Shown: positions 35,589 through 45,475 of the stretch, piece after piece
How the letters are laid out: each line of letters opens with the position of its first letter
How positions within the stretch are numbered: the stretch's first letter is position 1
Made by a program: the position numbers and the translations under genes
Notes under the pieces: generated by a model
Databases searched by the model: none
Told to the model about the DNA's origin: nothing
What the model saw: only the letters and a program-made list of their open reading frames with translations
Assembly (NCBI RefSeq): GCF_011752995.1
Contig: NZ_VWWL01000024.1
Span: 55,723 to 119,722 of the forward strand
Source: Burkholderia sp. Ax-1724
GTDB taxonomy: Bacteria; Pseudomonadota; Gammaproteobacteria; Burkholderiales; Burkholderiaceae
Direction of reading: 5' to 3'
DNA: 64,000 nucleotides

Positions 35589-36722
35589 ATGCGAGAGCCC
35601 ATGATGCCAGAACCGTCCATTCTCCGGCCCGTCCATGCGAATGCGAAACCTGTTATACGGTCCACGCCATCTGCTGTTACGCAGCAGGGAGAAACCGTCA
35701 TCGAGTGCCGCGACATCTGGAAATTGTATGGGCGCCGTGCAAAAGAAGCGCTGGCGTCGATAAAACGCGAGGGTATCGACAAGGACGAAGTGAAGCGCCG
35801 CTTCGACTGCGTGGTCGGGGTGGCTGGCGTCAGCTTCACGGTCAGCCGGGGAGAAACGCTGTGCATCATGGGCTTGTCCGGATGCGGTAAATCGACTTTG
35901 CTGCGCCACATTAACCGCCTGATCGATCCGACCGCTGGGGAAATCTGGATCGAAGGCGAGCAGACGGCCAACCTGAAAGCCAAACCGCTGCGGGAATTGC
36001 GCGCGAAGCGCTTCGGCATGGTGTTTCAGAACATGGCGCTCTGGCCGCATTTCACCGTTCTGGAGAACGTGCTGTTCGTTCTTCAGGGCCGGGGACTATC
36101 GCGCTCCGCACAACTGGATGCTGCTCGAAGCGCGCTCGCGGCGGTTCGACTGTCGGGCTGGGAACATCACTATCCGGATCAGTTGTCGGGCGGCATGCAG
36201 CAACGTGTCGGACTTGCCCGGGCACTCTCGACCGACCCGGACATCCTGCTGATGGACGAGCCTTTCAGCGCATTGGACCCCATCGTACGTCGCGAACTCG
36301 CCGAGCAGTTCGTCGAAGTCTCGCGCCGCCTCGGCAAGACCGCGGTTTTCATTACGCACGATCTCGATGAAGCGATTCGTATCGGTGACCGTGTCGCCGT
36401 TATGAAGGACGGGAAGATCGTTCAGATCGGCACGCCCTTCGACGTGGTCAACATGCCGGTCAACGACTACGTGAAGGATTTTGCAAAAGGCGTCGGGCGC
36501 CTGCAAGTTCTGACGGCGGGCGCGATGATGCGGCAGTTCACGAGCGGCTTGCCACATGACGTCTCGTCACATCGCAGCATCGATCTGGATGCGCGGCTGC
36601 CTCAGGTGCTGGACGCGTTCGGCGGCGACTCCCGACCTCTCGCCGTCATGCATGAGAAAGAGGTCGTCGGTGTTATCGACTATGCAACAGCACTGGCGGC
36701 GATCCGCTCAAAACTGGATTGA
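35589..36722 (+). CDS. ProV-type betaine ABC transporter ATPase
   Basis: 377 residues. The N-terminal extension (IECRDIWKLYGRRAKEALASI) is typical of ProV-type ATPases. Walker A CIMGLSGCGKSTLL (~95), signature LSGGMQQRVGLARAL (~200), Walker B ILLMDEPFSALDPIV (~220), then a short C-terminal regulatory part ending VIDYATALAAIRSKLD. It powers the importer built with the ProW- and ProX-type proteins. A nearby in-frame ATG at 35601 or 35604 is an alternative start. Confidence 0.92.
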   Translation: MREPMMPEPSILRPVHANAKPVIRSTPSAVTQQGETVIECRDIWKLYGRRAKEALASIKREGIDKDEVKRRFDCVVGVAGVSFTVSRGETLCIMGLSGCGKSTLLRHINRLIDPTAGEIWIEGEQTANLKAKPLRELRAKRFGMVFQNMALWPHFTVLENVLFVLQGRGLSRSAQLDAARSALAAVRLSGWEHHYPDQLSGGMQQRVGLARALSTDPDILLMDEPFSALDPIVRRELAEQFVEVSRRLGKTAVFITHDLDEAIRIGDRVAVMKDGKIVQIGTPFDVVNMPVNDYVKDFAKGVGRLQVLTAGAMMRQFTSGLPHDVSSHRSIDLDARLPQVLDAFGGDSRPLAVMHEKEVVGVIDYATALAAIRSKLD

Positions 36723-36776
36723 TCGCTATCTCTTCGACTTGATTTTCAATCAGGCACACCCTGACGGGACATTCTC

Positions 36777-37526
36777 ATGATCGTACTTGTCGCAGTGAAA
36801 CGCGTGGTCGACTACAACGTGAAAGTCCGCGTGAAGTCCGATGGTACCGGCGTCGATATCGCGAATGTGAAGATGTCGATGAATCCATTCGACGAGATCG
36901 CGGTGGAAGAAGCGGTCAGACTGAAAGAAGCGGGAATGGCGACGGAAGTCGTTGCCGTTTCCGCCGGCAGTGCCCAGTCGCAGGAAACGCTGCGCACGGC
37001 GCTGGCGATCGGCGCCGATCGCGCGATCCTGATCGAATCCGGCGACGAGTTGCAGCCTCTCGCAGTCGCGAAGTTGCTGAAGGCACTTGTCGATCAGGAG
37101 CAGCCGCAACTGGTGATTCTCGGCAAGCAGGCTATTGACGACGATTCGAATCAAACGGGCCAGATGCTTGCCGCATTGGCCGGCATGCCGCAGGCGACAT
37201 TCGCATCGAAGATCGTCATGGCCGACGGCAAGGCAACGGTCGCGCGCGAAATCGACGGGGGCGCCGAAACGCTGTCGCTGACTTTACCCGCCGTCGTGAC
37301 GACCGATCTGCGTTTGAACGAGCCGCGCTACGTGACGTTGCCGAATATCATGAAGGCGAAGAAGAAGCCTTTGCAAACAATCAAACCGGAAGACCTGTCG
37401 GTCGATGTGCGTCCGCGCCTGAAGACGCTGAAAGTGGCGGAAGCGCCGCAGCGGTCTGCCGGCATCAAGGTGCCGGATGTGAAGACGCTGGTCGAGAAAC
37501 TCAGAACGGAAGCGAAAATTCTGTAG
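36777..37526 (+). CDS. etfB: electron transfer flavoprotein subunit beta
   Basis: 249 residues: MIVLVAVKRVVDYNVKVRVK opening, an AMP-binding segment GKQAIDDDSNQTGQMLAALA (~122) and the ETF-beta signature VVTTDLRLNEPRYVTLP. Pairs with EtfA, 13 bp downstream. It takes electrons from the flavin demethylase in this operon and passes them to ETF-quinone oxidoreductase (not in the window). A dedicated ETF pair in the operon is characteristic of dimethylglycine/sarcosine-type oxidation gene sets. Confidence 0.95.
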   Translation: MIVLVAVKRVVDYNVKVRVKSDGTGVDIANVKMSMNPFDEIAVEEAVRLKEAGMATEVVAVSAGSAQSQETLRTALAIGADRAILIESGDELQPLAVAKLLKALVDQEQPQLVILGKQAIDDDSNQTGQMLAALAGMPQATFASKIVMADGKATVAREIDGGAETLSLTLPAVVTTDLRLNEPRYVTLPNIMKAKKKPLQTIKPEDLSVDVRPRLKTLKVAEAPQRSAGIKVPDVKTLVEKLRTEAKIL

Positions 37527-37539
37527 GGGAAACGGCATC

Positions 37540-38478
37540 ATGACAAATCTGGTTGTCCTCGAACATGACGGCGCCGGCATCAAGGCCGCGACACTCAATA
37601 CGATTGCCGCCGCGAAGGCTATCGGCGGCGATATCGACGTACTCGTTGCCGGTTATAACGTGGCAGAGGTCGCGGGCGCTGCCGCGAAAATCGCTGGCGT
37701 TTCGAAGGTACTCGTGGCGGACGCACCGCAGCTTCAAGCGGGACTCGCGGAAAACATCGAAGCGACGGTGATGTCGATTGCGAAAACGTACTCGCACATA
37801 CTCGCGCCCGCTACGGCATTCGGCAAGAATATCGCGCCACGTATCGCCGCAAAGCTCGATGTCGCGCAGATCAGCGAGATCACGGCCGTCGTTTCCGGCG
37901 ATACGTTCGAGCGGCCCATCTACGCGGGCAATGCGATAGCGACGGTGCAATCGACCGATGCAATCAAGGTCGTCACGGTGCGTGCCACCGCTTTCGAGCC
38001 GGTCGAGCCTGAAGGCAACCATGCTTCGATCGAGAAGATTGACGTTGCGGCCGACGCCGGCACGTCACAGTTCGTGAGCCGGGTCATGACGCGGCTCGAC
38101 CGGCCCGAGCTGACCAGTGCCGACATCATCGTTTCCGGTGGCCGCGGCCTTGGCAGCGGTGAAAACTACAGGCGCACGCTGGAGCCGCTGGCCGATCGAC
38201 TCGGTGCGGCTCTTGGCGCATCGCGTGCGGCAGTCGATGCGGGGTATGTGCCCAACGATTATCAGGTCGGACAGACCGGCAAGATCGTCGCGCCGCAAGC
38301 CTATTTCGCGGTCGGCATCTCCGGTGCGATTCAACATCTGGCCGGCATGAAGGATTCGAAAATCATTGTCGCGATTAACAAGGACCCGGAGGCGCCGATC
38401 TTCGGCGTTGCCGATTACGGGATCGTGGGCGATCTGTTCGAGGTAGTACCGGAGCTGGTCGACGCGATCAAAGCCTGA
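37540..38478 (+). CDS. etfA: electron transfer flavoprotein subunit alpha
   Basis: 312 residues. The C-terminal FAD-binding domain is clear: SGGRGLGSGENYR (~205), GQTGKIVAPQAYFAVGISGA (~250) and INKDPEAPIFGVADYGIVGD (~285). It holds the electron-carrying FAD of the heterodimer with EtfB. Co-transcribed with the demethylase, transporter and reductase genes. Confidence 0.95.
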   Translation: MTNLVVLEHDGAGIKAATLNTIAAAKAIGGDIDVLVAGYNVAEVAGAAAKIAGVSKVLVADAPQLQAGLAENIEATVMSIAKTYSHILAPATAFGKNIAPRIAAKLDVAQISEITAVVSGDTFERPIYAGNAIATVQSTDAIKVVTVRATAFEPVEPEGNHASIEKIDVAADAGTSQFVSRVMTRLDRPELTSADIIVSGGRGLGSGENYRRTLEPLADRLGAALGASRAAVDAGYVPNDYQVGQTGKIVAPQAYFAVGISGAIQHLAGMKDSKIIVAINKDPEAPIFGVADYGIVGDLFEVVPELVDAIKA

Positions 38479-38551
38479 GGCGGTGAATGTGGCCGGCCGC
38501 GCGACAGGCGGCCGACCGTCTCGCGCATTCGAACAGGAAGGCAGTCCTGAG

Positions 38552-39712
38552 ATGAATTCCACGCAAATGGTATCCGCGTTCCAGACGGCCGACAGGTTGG
38601 TCGATGCAAAGACCTGGGAGACCGGCGCAAGATTGTGGAGCAGTTCCGAAGAGCAGGTGCTCAATTGCTGTCGTGTGACGCGGGAAACGCATGACGTGAA
38701 CAGCTTTGAGTTTCAAACCGGCGACGGTTTGCCCGTGCGTTTTGAGCCGGGCCAGTTCCTGACGGTATCCGCCGTCGTGAACGGACAAGCGGTGCAGCGC
38801 TGCTATACCCTTTCTTCTCCCCCGACGCGCCCGTATCTGATTTCGATCACCGTCAAGCGGGTGCCGGGCGGTGTCATGTCCAACTGGCTTCACGACAACA
38901 TGCGGCCGGGGGGCCAGTTGCGTGCGTTCGGGCCGTCCGGCGTATTTACGCCGACGGTAGCGTCCGCGCCGAAATCGTTGTATCTGTCCGCGGGTTCCGG
39001 TGTGACGCCGCTGATGTCGATGACTCGCGCGAGCATCGACCTCGGGCTCGACCGCGATATCGCGTTCGTTCATAGCGCCAGGACGCCTGCCGATATCGTT
39101 TTTCGCGAGGAATTGCATCGGCTCGCGACGCTATCGCCACGTCTTCGTCTTTTCTTCGTTTGCGAGGGCATCGGAGAAGAACAGGACTGGACGGGCGCGA
39201 CGGGGCGACTGAGTTTGCCGCAACTCGCGCAATGGCTGCCCGACTTCAAGGAACGCGAGGTCTTCACCTGCGGCCCTGCCGGCTATATGAGTGCGGTACG
39301 GCACATGCTGCGCGAGGGCGGTCACGACCCGGTGCGGTATCACCAGGAGAGCTTCGATATTAGCGAAGGGGTTGCATCTGCGCCTGTATTTGAGCCTGTA
39401 TCTGAGCCCGCACCCGAGTCCGTGCCTTCCGAAAGCTCTGTCGAGCAGGACACTTTCACCGTGAGACTGTCCCGCTCTTCGAGATCTTTTACGATGCACG
39501 CGTCCGAAACGGTATTGGCCGCGGCGAAGAAGAACGGCGTGATGATTCCATCGTCCTGTAGTCAGGGGCTTTGCGGCACCTGCAAGACAAAACTGCTCGA
39601 CGGCACCGTCGATATGAAACACAACGGCGGCATTCGCGAACGGGAGATTCAGAAAGGGTTCCGTCTGCTGTGTTGCAGCCGGCCCATGTCGGATCTCGTT
39701 CTCGAGTTGTGA
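38552..39712 (+). CDS. FAD/NAD(P)H and 2Fe-2S reductase for the Rieske demethylase (GbcB/StcC-like)
   Basis: 386 residues from the ATG at 38552. The ferredoxin-reductase part has RCYTLSSPPTRP (FAD, ~90) and SLYLSAGSGVTPLMSMTRA (NAD-binding, ~150). The C-terminal plant-type [2Fe-2S] domain has PSSCSQGLCGTCKTK and LLCCSRP (~330-380). It would take electrons from NAD(P)H and feed the Rieske oxygenase five genes upstream. The gap from etfA is 73 bp. Confidence 0.92.
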   Translation: MNSTQMVSAFQTADRLVDAKTWETGARLWSSSEEQVLNCCRVTRETHDVNSFEFQTGDGLPVRFEPGQFLTVSAVVNGQAVQRCYTLSSPPTRPYLISITVKRVPGGVMSNWLHDNMRPGGQLRAFGPSGVFTPTVASAPKSLYLSAGSGVTPLMSMTRASIDLGLDRDIAFVHSARTPADIVFREELHRLATLSPRLRLFFVCEGIGEEQDWTGATGRLSLPQLAQWLPDFKEREVFTCGPAGYMSAVRHMLREGGHDPVRYHQESFDISEGVASAPVFEPVSEPAPESVPSESSVEQDTFTVRLSRSSRSFTMHASETVLAAAKKNGVMIPSSCSQGLCGTCKTKLLDGTVDMKHNGGIREREIQKGFRLLCCSRPMSDLVLEL

Positions 39713-39809
39713 GATCGCAAACGCGCATTGACACCTGGACTGACACCCGCATTGACGTTGTACGGCTTCGAAACCGTGAACGGTTTGGCACACCCAACTG
39801 GGAGGCACT

Positions 39810-41012
39810 ATGTCAGGAAATCGTGGAGTTGTTTATATCGGACCGGGGAAAGTCGAGGTTCAGAACATCGCATTCCCCGAATTGATCGACCCGGCCGGTC
39901 GCAAGGCCAATCATGGCGTCATTCTGCGTGTCGTCGCGACCAATATCTGCGGCTCGGACCAGCATATGGTTCGTGGACGGACAACGGCACCGGCCGGCCT
40001 CGTCCTCGGCCATGAAATTACCGGCGAGGTGATCGAGGTCGGCTCGGATGTCGTGACCCTGCAGAAGGGCGATCTGGTGTCCGTGCCGTTCAATGTGGCA
40101 TGCGGCCGCTGTCCGATGTGCAAGTCGCAGAACACTGGTGTCTGCCTCACGGTGAATCCCGCGCGTGCCGGCGGGGCCTATGGCTATGTCGACATGGGCG
40201 GCTGGATTGGCGGCCAGGCCGAGTTCGTGATGGTGCCGTTCGCCGACTTCAATCTGTTGAAGTTTCCCGACCGCGACCGGGCTATGGCGAAAATCCGCGA
40301 CCTCACCTGTCTCTCCGACATTCTTCCCACGGGCTACCACGGCGCCGTCACCGCGGGCGTGGGCCCGGGGGCCAGTGTGTATGTGGCGGGCGCGGGGCCG
40401 GTGGGCCTGGCCGCGGCGGCTTCGGCGCGTCTTCTCGGCGCGGCGGTGACGATTATCGGAGATGTGAATCCGGTGCGGCTCGCACATGCACGGCGCGTCG
40501 GGTTCGAAACCGTCGATCTCTCGAAGGACGCTTCATTGGCGGACCAGATCGCCGGGCTGGTCGGCGAGCCCGAGGTGGATTGCGCGATCGACTGCGTCGG
40601 CTTCGAGGCACGAGGCCACGGTCATGCGGGTTCGCAGGTCGAGGCGCCCGCCACCGTGCTCAATTCGCTGATGGAAGTCACGAGAGTCGCGGGGAACATA
40701 GGCATCCCAGGTTTGTACGTCACCGACGACCCGGGTGCCGTCGATGCCGCTGCGCGGCAAGGCAGTCTGTCCGTGAGATTGGGCTTGGGCTGGGCGAAAT
40801 CGCACTCGTTCTTTACGGGGCAGACTCCGGTCATGAAATACAACCGGAATCTGATGCGGGCAATCTTGTGGGACCGCCTGAACATTGCCGAGGTCGTCAA
40901 CGTCACGGTCATCAAGCTCGATGATGCGCCGTCCGGTTATGCCGAATTCGACTCGGGGGTGCCGAAGAAATTCGTCATCGATCCGCACGACAGTCTGAAG
41001 GCGGCTGCATAA
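39810..41012 (+). CDS. fdhA: formaldehyde dehydrogenase, glutathione-independent
   Basis: 400 residues of the zinc alcohol dehydrogenase family. Catalytic zinc site GSDQHMVRGRTTAP and GHEITGEV; structural-zinc cysteines CGRCPMCKSQNTGVC (~95-110). Nucleotide fold VYVAGAGPVGLAAAASARLL (~185). The length and the tightly bound NAD type fit the Pseudomonas formaldehyde dismutase/dehydrogenase. Last gene of the betaine operon, where it clears formaldehyde released by the two demethylases. A close paralogue is at 61024. Confidence 0.94.
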   Translation: MSGNRGVVYIGPGKVEVQNIAFPELIDPAGRKANHGVILRVVATNICGSDQHMVRGRTTAPAGLVLGHEITGEVIEVGSDVVTLQKGDLVSVPFNVACGRCPMCKSQNTGVCLTVNPARAGGAYGYVDMGGWIGGQAEFVMVPFADFNLLKFPDRDRAMAKIRDLTCLSDILPTGYHGAVTAGVGPGASVYVAGAGPVGLAAAASARLLGAAVTIIGDVNPVRLAHARRVGFETVDLSKDASLADQIAGLVGEPEVDCAIDCVGFEARGHGHAGSQVEAPATVLNSLMEVTRVAGNIGIPGLYVTDDPGAVDAAARQGSLSVRLGLGWAKSHSFFTGQTPVMKYNRNLMRAILWDRLNIAEVVNVTVIKLDDAPSGYAEFDSGVPKKFVIDPHDSLKAAA

Positions 41013-41065
41013 GGACTACCTGAGACTACCTGAGGCAGCGCTTGACAGCCATGCAGGCATGACCG

Positions 41066-41117
41066 GAAACGAGGGGGCGCGAGCGCGTATAAAGCACGCT
41101 CGCGCCCCTCTCGTTTC
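41066..41117. terminator. bidirectional hairpin between fdhA and glyA
   Basis: Arms 41066-41085 and 41097-41117 pair over about 20 bases (GAAACGAGGGGGCGCGAGCG with its complement, one bulge). It lies between two convergent genes, so it can end transcription from both sides. Confidence 0.85.
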
Positions 41118-41126
41118 GCCCAAACC

Positions 41127-42374
41127 TTAGCGATACACCGGGAAACGCTGGGTCAACTCGGCGACCTGCCCACGCACGCGTTCGATCGTCGCGGCGTCTT
41201 CCGGGTTGTCCAGCACGTCGGCGATCAGGTTGCCGACCTGCTCGGCTTCCTTCACGCCGAAGCCGCGCGTGGTCATCGCCGGCGAACCCAGGCGCACACC
41301 CGAGGTCACGAACGGTTTTTCCGGATCGTTCGGGATCGCGTTCTTGTTGACCGTGATGTGCGCGGCACCGAGCGCCGCTTCCGCCGCCTTGCCGGTGATC
41401 TTCTTCGCGCGCAGATCGACCAGCATCACGTGGCTTTCCGTGCGGCCCGAGACGATACGCAGACCGCGCTTGACCAGCGTTTCAGCGAGCACGCGCGCGT
41501 TCTCGACGACCTGCTGCTGATACGCCTTGAACTCCGGCGACAGCGCTTCCTTGAACGCGACCGCCTTGGCGGCGATCACGTGCATGAGCGGACCGCCCTG
41601 GATGCCCGGGAAGATGGCCGAGTTGATCTGCTTCTCGAACTCGGCCTTCATCAGGATCACACCGCCGCGCGGGCCGCGCAGGCTCTTGTGCGTGGTGGTC
41701 GTGACGAAGTCGGCGTGCGGCACCGGGTTCGGGTAGACGCCCGCCGCGATCAGCCCGGCGTAGTGCGCCATATCGACCATCAGGTACGCGCCGACCGACT
41801 TCGCGATCTTCGCGAGGCGCTCGAAGTCGATGCGCAGCGCGAACGCGGACGCGCCCGCCACGATGAGCTTCGGCTTGTGTTCCTGCGCGAGCTTTTCGGC
41901 CGCGTCGTAGTCGATGTCTTCGGCTTCGTTCAGGCCGTAGCTGACCACGTTGAACCACTTGCCCGACATGTTGACGGGCGAACCGTGCGTGAGGTGGCCA
42001 CCATGCGCGAGGCTCATGCCCATGATCGTGTCGCCCGGCTTGAGCATGGCGAAGAACACGCCCTGATTGGCCTGCGAACCGGAGTTCGGCTGCACGTTGG
42101 CGGCTTCCGCGCCGAACAGCTGCTTCACGCGGTCGATCGCCAGCTGCTCCACCACGTCCACATATTCGCAGCCGCCGTAGTAGCGCTTGCCCGGATACCC
42201 TTCGGCGTACTTGTTCGTGAGTTGCGAGCCCTGTGCGGCCATGACCGCGGGCGAGGTGTAGTTTTCCGACGCGATCAGTTCGATGTGCTCTTCCTGACGG
42301 CGGTTCTCGAGTTCGATCGCCTTGAAGAGTTCGGGATCGACGTTTTCTACGGTGCTCGTTGAACGGTTGAACAT
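41127..42374 (-). CDS. glyA: serine hydroxymethyltransferase
   Basis: 415 residues, full family length. The PLP lysine is in VTTTTHKSLRGPRGG (~228). The N-terminal HIELIASENYTSPAVMAAQG and VNPQ-type substrate stretches are all present. It joins glycine and methylene-THF into serine. Divergent from sdaA-soxBDAG, it completes the route from sarcosine: sarcosine oxidase yields glycine plus methylene-THF, GlyA makes serine, SdaA makes pyruvate. Confidence 0.97.
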   Translation of the reverse strand: MFNRSTSTVENVDPELFKAIELENRRQEEHIELIASENYTSPAVMAAQGSQLTNKYAEGYPGKRYYGGCEYVDVVEQLAIDRVKQLFGAEAANVQPNSGSQANQGVFFAMLKPGDTIMGMSLAHGGHLTHGSPVNMSGKWFNVVSYGLNEAEDIDYDAAEKLAQEHKPKLIVAGASAFALRIDFERLAKIAKSVGAYLMVDMAHYAGLIAAGVYPNPVPHADFVTTTTHKSLRGPRGGVILMKAEFEKQINSAIFPGIQGGPLMHVIAAKAVAFKEALSPEFKAYQQQVVENARVLAETLVKRGLRIVSGRTESHVMLVDLRAKKITGKAAEAALGAAHITVNKNAIPNDPEKPFVTSGVRLGSPAMTTRGFGVKEAEQVGNLIADVLDNPEDAATIERVRGQVAELTQRFPVYR

Positions 42375-42793
42375 GTTGAGGTCCGGTTCGTTGAAGGATG
42401 CGTTGGAGGAATCTCGTACCGATTGCGTCGCGATGCGCGAGCCTGACGTGATTCTGGTAATTCGAAATTCGTGCGACTAGAAGAATTGCGACAGCGCGCT
42501 AGTACGCCGATACCGGCGATGAAAACGACCGACCAGGGCTTTCCCGGAGTGCACACGGCTCAAGCATACGGTCCGCATGTGGCTTGCGTGTGGCCTGCGC
42601 GTTGCCTCTGTATACGGCCTGCATGCGGTTTTCCACGCGCGCCCGGCGGCACACCGGAACGAAGAGCGGCCACGCCACGCACCCAATCGGGAAAGTTACA
42701 CGTGCATGTCGTTTTCCTTCTATCGGAAGTCTTTTGGCGTTGGTGTACTACGCACACTGTCATCAACCGCTGAGTCCACGAGGGGAGCGTCGC
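42375..42793. other. divergent control region between glyA and sdaA
   Basis: 419 bases without a supported gene. It must hold both promoters. No glycine or THF riboswitch pattern was recognised by eye. Confidence 0.5.
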
Positions 42794-44179
42794 ATGAACG
42801 TCAGCGTTTTCGATCTGTTCAAGATCGGCATCGGTCCGTCGAGTTCGCACACGGTCGGCCCGATGATCGCGGCCTGCCGCTTCGTTTCGCATATCGACGA
42901 AGCGAATCTGCTGCGCTTCGTCTGCCGCGTGAAAGTCGAGCTGTACGGCTCGCTCGGCGCGACGGGCAAGGGCCACGGCACCGACAAGGCGGTGCTGCTC
43001 GGCCTCGAAGGCCATTTGCCCGACACCATCGATCCCGACCAGATCGAGCCGCGTCTCGCCGCGATCCGCGCGCAGAAGTCGCTGTCGCTGCTCGGCCGGC
43101 AGACGATCCGCTTCGAGGAAAAGGAGTGCATCGGCTTCTACCGCAAGCTGATGAGCGGCACGAGCATCGTGCATCCGAACGGCATGCGCTTCCAGGCCTT
43201 CGACGAGAACGGCCAGTTGCTGGTCGAGAAAGAGTATTACTCGGTGGGCGGCGGCTTCGTCGTGAATCGCGACGGCGAGCGCGTGAACGGCCAGCGCGGC
43301 GCGCACGACGTGCCCTGGCCGTTTCGCACCGGCGACGATCTGCTGCGCGTGTGCAAGGAGAGCGGCCTGTCGATCGCGCAGATCGCCCACGCGAACGAAT
43401 GCGCCTCGCGTTCGCCCGAAGCCGTGCGCGAAGGGCTGATGACGCTCTGGCACACGATGGCCGCATGCGTCGAGCGCGGCTGCCGGATGCACGGCGAGTT
43501 GCCGGGCCCGATGCACGTGCGCCGCCGCGCCGCCGATCTCTGCGCGCATCTGCGCGCGCGCTCCGAAGAGTCGCTGCGCGATCCGCTCTCGATGCTCGAC
43601 TGGGTCAATCTCTACGCGATGGCCGTCAACGAGGAGAACGCGGCGGGCGGGCGCGTCGTCACGGCGCCGACCAACGGCGCGGCCGGCGTGATTCCCGCCG
43701 TGCTCCATTACTACGTGAAATTCGTGCCGGGCGCGAACGAACAGGGCATCGCCGACTTCCTGCTGACGGCGGCGGCGATCGGCATCATCTACAAGGAAAC
43801 GGCCTCGATTTCCGGCGCCGAAGTGGGCTGCCAGGGCGAAGTGGGCGTCGCGTGCTCGATGGCTGCCGCCGCGCTCGCGGCCGTCATGGGCGGTACGCCG
43901 TCGCAGGTCGAGAACGCCGCCGAGATCGGCATGGAGCACAACCTCGGCATGACCTGCGATCCGGTGGGCGGCCTCGTGCAGATCCCGTGCATCGAGCGCA
44001 ACGCGATGGGCGCGATCAAGGCGCTGAACGCGGCGCGCATGGCGCTCAAGGGCAACGGCCAGCACTACGTCACGCTCGACAACGTCATCAAGACCATGCG
44101 CGAAACGGGGGCCGACATGAAGACCAAATACAAGGAAACGTCGCGCGGCGGTCTGGCCGTGAACGTCATCGAATGCTAA
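42794..44179 (+). CDS. sdaA: L-serine ammonia-lyase (single-chain, Fe-S)
   Basis: 461 residues from the ATG at 42794 with GGGAGC upstream; the frame extends further up but without homology. MNVSVFDLFKIGIGPSSSHT opens the beta domain. The alpha domain has Fe-S cysteines in GAEVGCQGEVGVACSMAA and GMTCDPVGGLVQIPCIER. It splits serine into pyruvate and ammonia. First gene of an operon with soxBDAG, a folB-like gene and purU; the soxB start is 16 bp downstream. Confidence 0.95.
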   Translation: MNVSVFDLFKIGIGPSSSHTVGPMIAACRFVSHIDEANLLRFVCRVKVELYGSLGATGKGHGTDKAVLLGLEGHLPDTIDPDQIEPRLAAIRAQKSLSLLGRQTIRFEEKECIGFYRKLMSGTSIVHPNGMRFQAFDENGQLLVEKEYYSVGGGFVVNRDGERVNGQRGAHDVPWPFRTGDDLLRVCKESGLSIAQIAHANECASRSPEAVREGLMTLWHTMAACVERGCRMHGELPGPMHVRRRAADLCAHLRARSEESLRDPLSMLDWVNLYAMAVNEENAAGGRVVTAPTNGAAGVIPAVLHYYVKFVPGANEQGIADFLLTAAAIGIIYKETASISGAEVGCQGEVGVACSMAAAALAAVMGGTPSQVENAAEIGMEHNLGMTCDPVGGLVQIPCIERNAMGAIKALNAARMALKGNGQHYVTLDNVIKTMRETGADMKTKYKETSRGGLAVNVIEC

Positions 44180-44195
44180 CGAAGGAAACCGCGAA

Positions 44196-45440
44196 ATGAG
44201 CCGCTATTCGATATTCAGTCTGTTCCGCAACGGGTTGTCGTATCACGAGAACTGGGAGCGGCAATGGAAGAGCCCGGAGCCGAAGAAGGAATACGACGTG
44301 GTGATCGTCGGCGGCGGCGGCCACGGTCTCGCGACCGCGTATTACCTCGCGAAAGAACACGGCGTGAAGAACGTGGCGATTCTGGAGAAAGGCTGGATCG
44401 GCGGCGGCAATACCGCACGGAATACGACGATCGTGCGCTCGAACTATCTGTGGGACGAGTCGGCGGCGCTCTATGAAAAGGCCATGAAGCTCTGGGAAGG
44501 GCTCGCGCAGGACCTCAACTACAACGTGATGTTCAGCCAGCGTGGCGTGATGAATCTCGCGCATACGCTGCAGGACGTGCGCGATACCGAGCGCCGCGTG
44601 AATGCGAACCGCCTGAACGGCGTCGATGCCGAATTCCTCACGCCCGCGCAGATCAAGGAAATCGAGCCGACCATCAATCTCAACAGCCGTTACCCGGTGA
44701 TGGGCGCGTCGATCCAGCGGCGCGCGGGCGTGGCGCGTCACGATGCGGTCGCGTGGGGCTTCGCGCGCGGCGCGGACCGTCTCGGCGTGGACATCATCCA
44801 GAACTGCCAGGTAACCGGCATTCGCCGCGACGGCGCGCGCGTGACGGGCGTCGATACCGTGAAGGGCTTCATCAAGGCGAAGAAGGTCGCCGTGGTGGCC
44901 GCCGGCAACACCACGACGCTTGCCGACATGGCCGGCGTGCGCCTGCCGCTCGAAAGCCATCCGTTGCAGGCGCTCGTGTCCGAGCCGATCAAGCCGGTCG
45001 TCAATACGGTCATCATGTCGAACGCGGTGCACGCGTATATCAGCCAGTCCGACAAGGGCGATCTCGTGATCGGCGCGGGGGTCGATCAATACACGGGCTT
45101 CGGCCAGCGCGGCAGCTTCAACATTATCGAAGGCACCTTGCAGGCGATCGTCGAAATGTTCCCGGTGTTCTCGCGCGTGCGCATGAACCGGCAGTGGGGC
45201 GGCATCGTCGACGTGTCGCCGGACGCTTGCCCGATCATCAGCAAGACCGACGTCAAAGGGCTCTATTTCAATTGCGGCTGGGGCACGGGCGGCTTCAAGG
45301 CGACGCCGGGTTCGGGCTGGGTGTTCGCGCACACGATCGCGAACGACGAGCCGCATCCGCTGAACGCAGCGTTTTCGCTCGACCGCTTCTATACCGGCCA
45401 TCTGATCGACGAGCACGGCGCTGCCGCCGTCGCGCACTGA
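44196..45440 (+). CDS. soxB: sarcosine oxidase subunit beta
   Basis: 414 residues. FAD fold VVIVGGGGHGLATAYYLAK (~32) after the typical LPYHENWERQ-like start. ARHDAVAWGFARGA (~178) holds the histidine expected to bind FMN covalently. It is the catalytic subunit of the four-part sarcosine oxidase, turning sarcosine into glycine and, with THF, methylene-THF. Operon order sdaA-soxB-soxD-soxA-soxG. Confidence 0.97.
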   Translation: MSRYSIFSLFRNGLSYHENWERQWKSPEPKKEYDVVIVGGGGHGLATAYYLAKEHGVKNVAILEKGWIGGGNTARNTTIVRSNYLWDESAALYEKAMKLWEGLAQDLNYNVMFSQRGVMNLAHTLQDVRDTERRVNANRLNGVDAEFLTPAQIKEIEPTINLNSRYPVMGASIQRRAGVARHDAVAWGFARGADRLGVDIIQNCQVTGIRRDGARVTGVDTVKGFIKAKKVAVVAAGNTTTLADMAGVRLPLESHPLQALVSEPIKPVVNTVIMSNAVHAYISQSDKGDLVIGAGVDQYTGFGQRGSFNIIEGTLQAIVEMFPVFSRVRMNRQWGGIVDVSPDACPIISKTDVKGLYFNCGWGTGGFKATPGSGWVFAHTIANDEPHPLNAAFSLDRFYTGHLIDEHGAAAVAH

Positions 45441-45475
45441 GTGCCGCACGCACCCGCTTACCAGGAGAAAACCAC

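Noticed and set aside
42375..42793. Glycine or folate riboswitch before glyA or sdaA
   Set aside because: No conserved aptamer core could be recognised on either strand.
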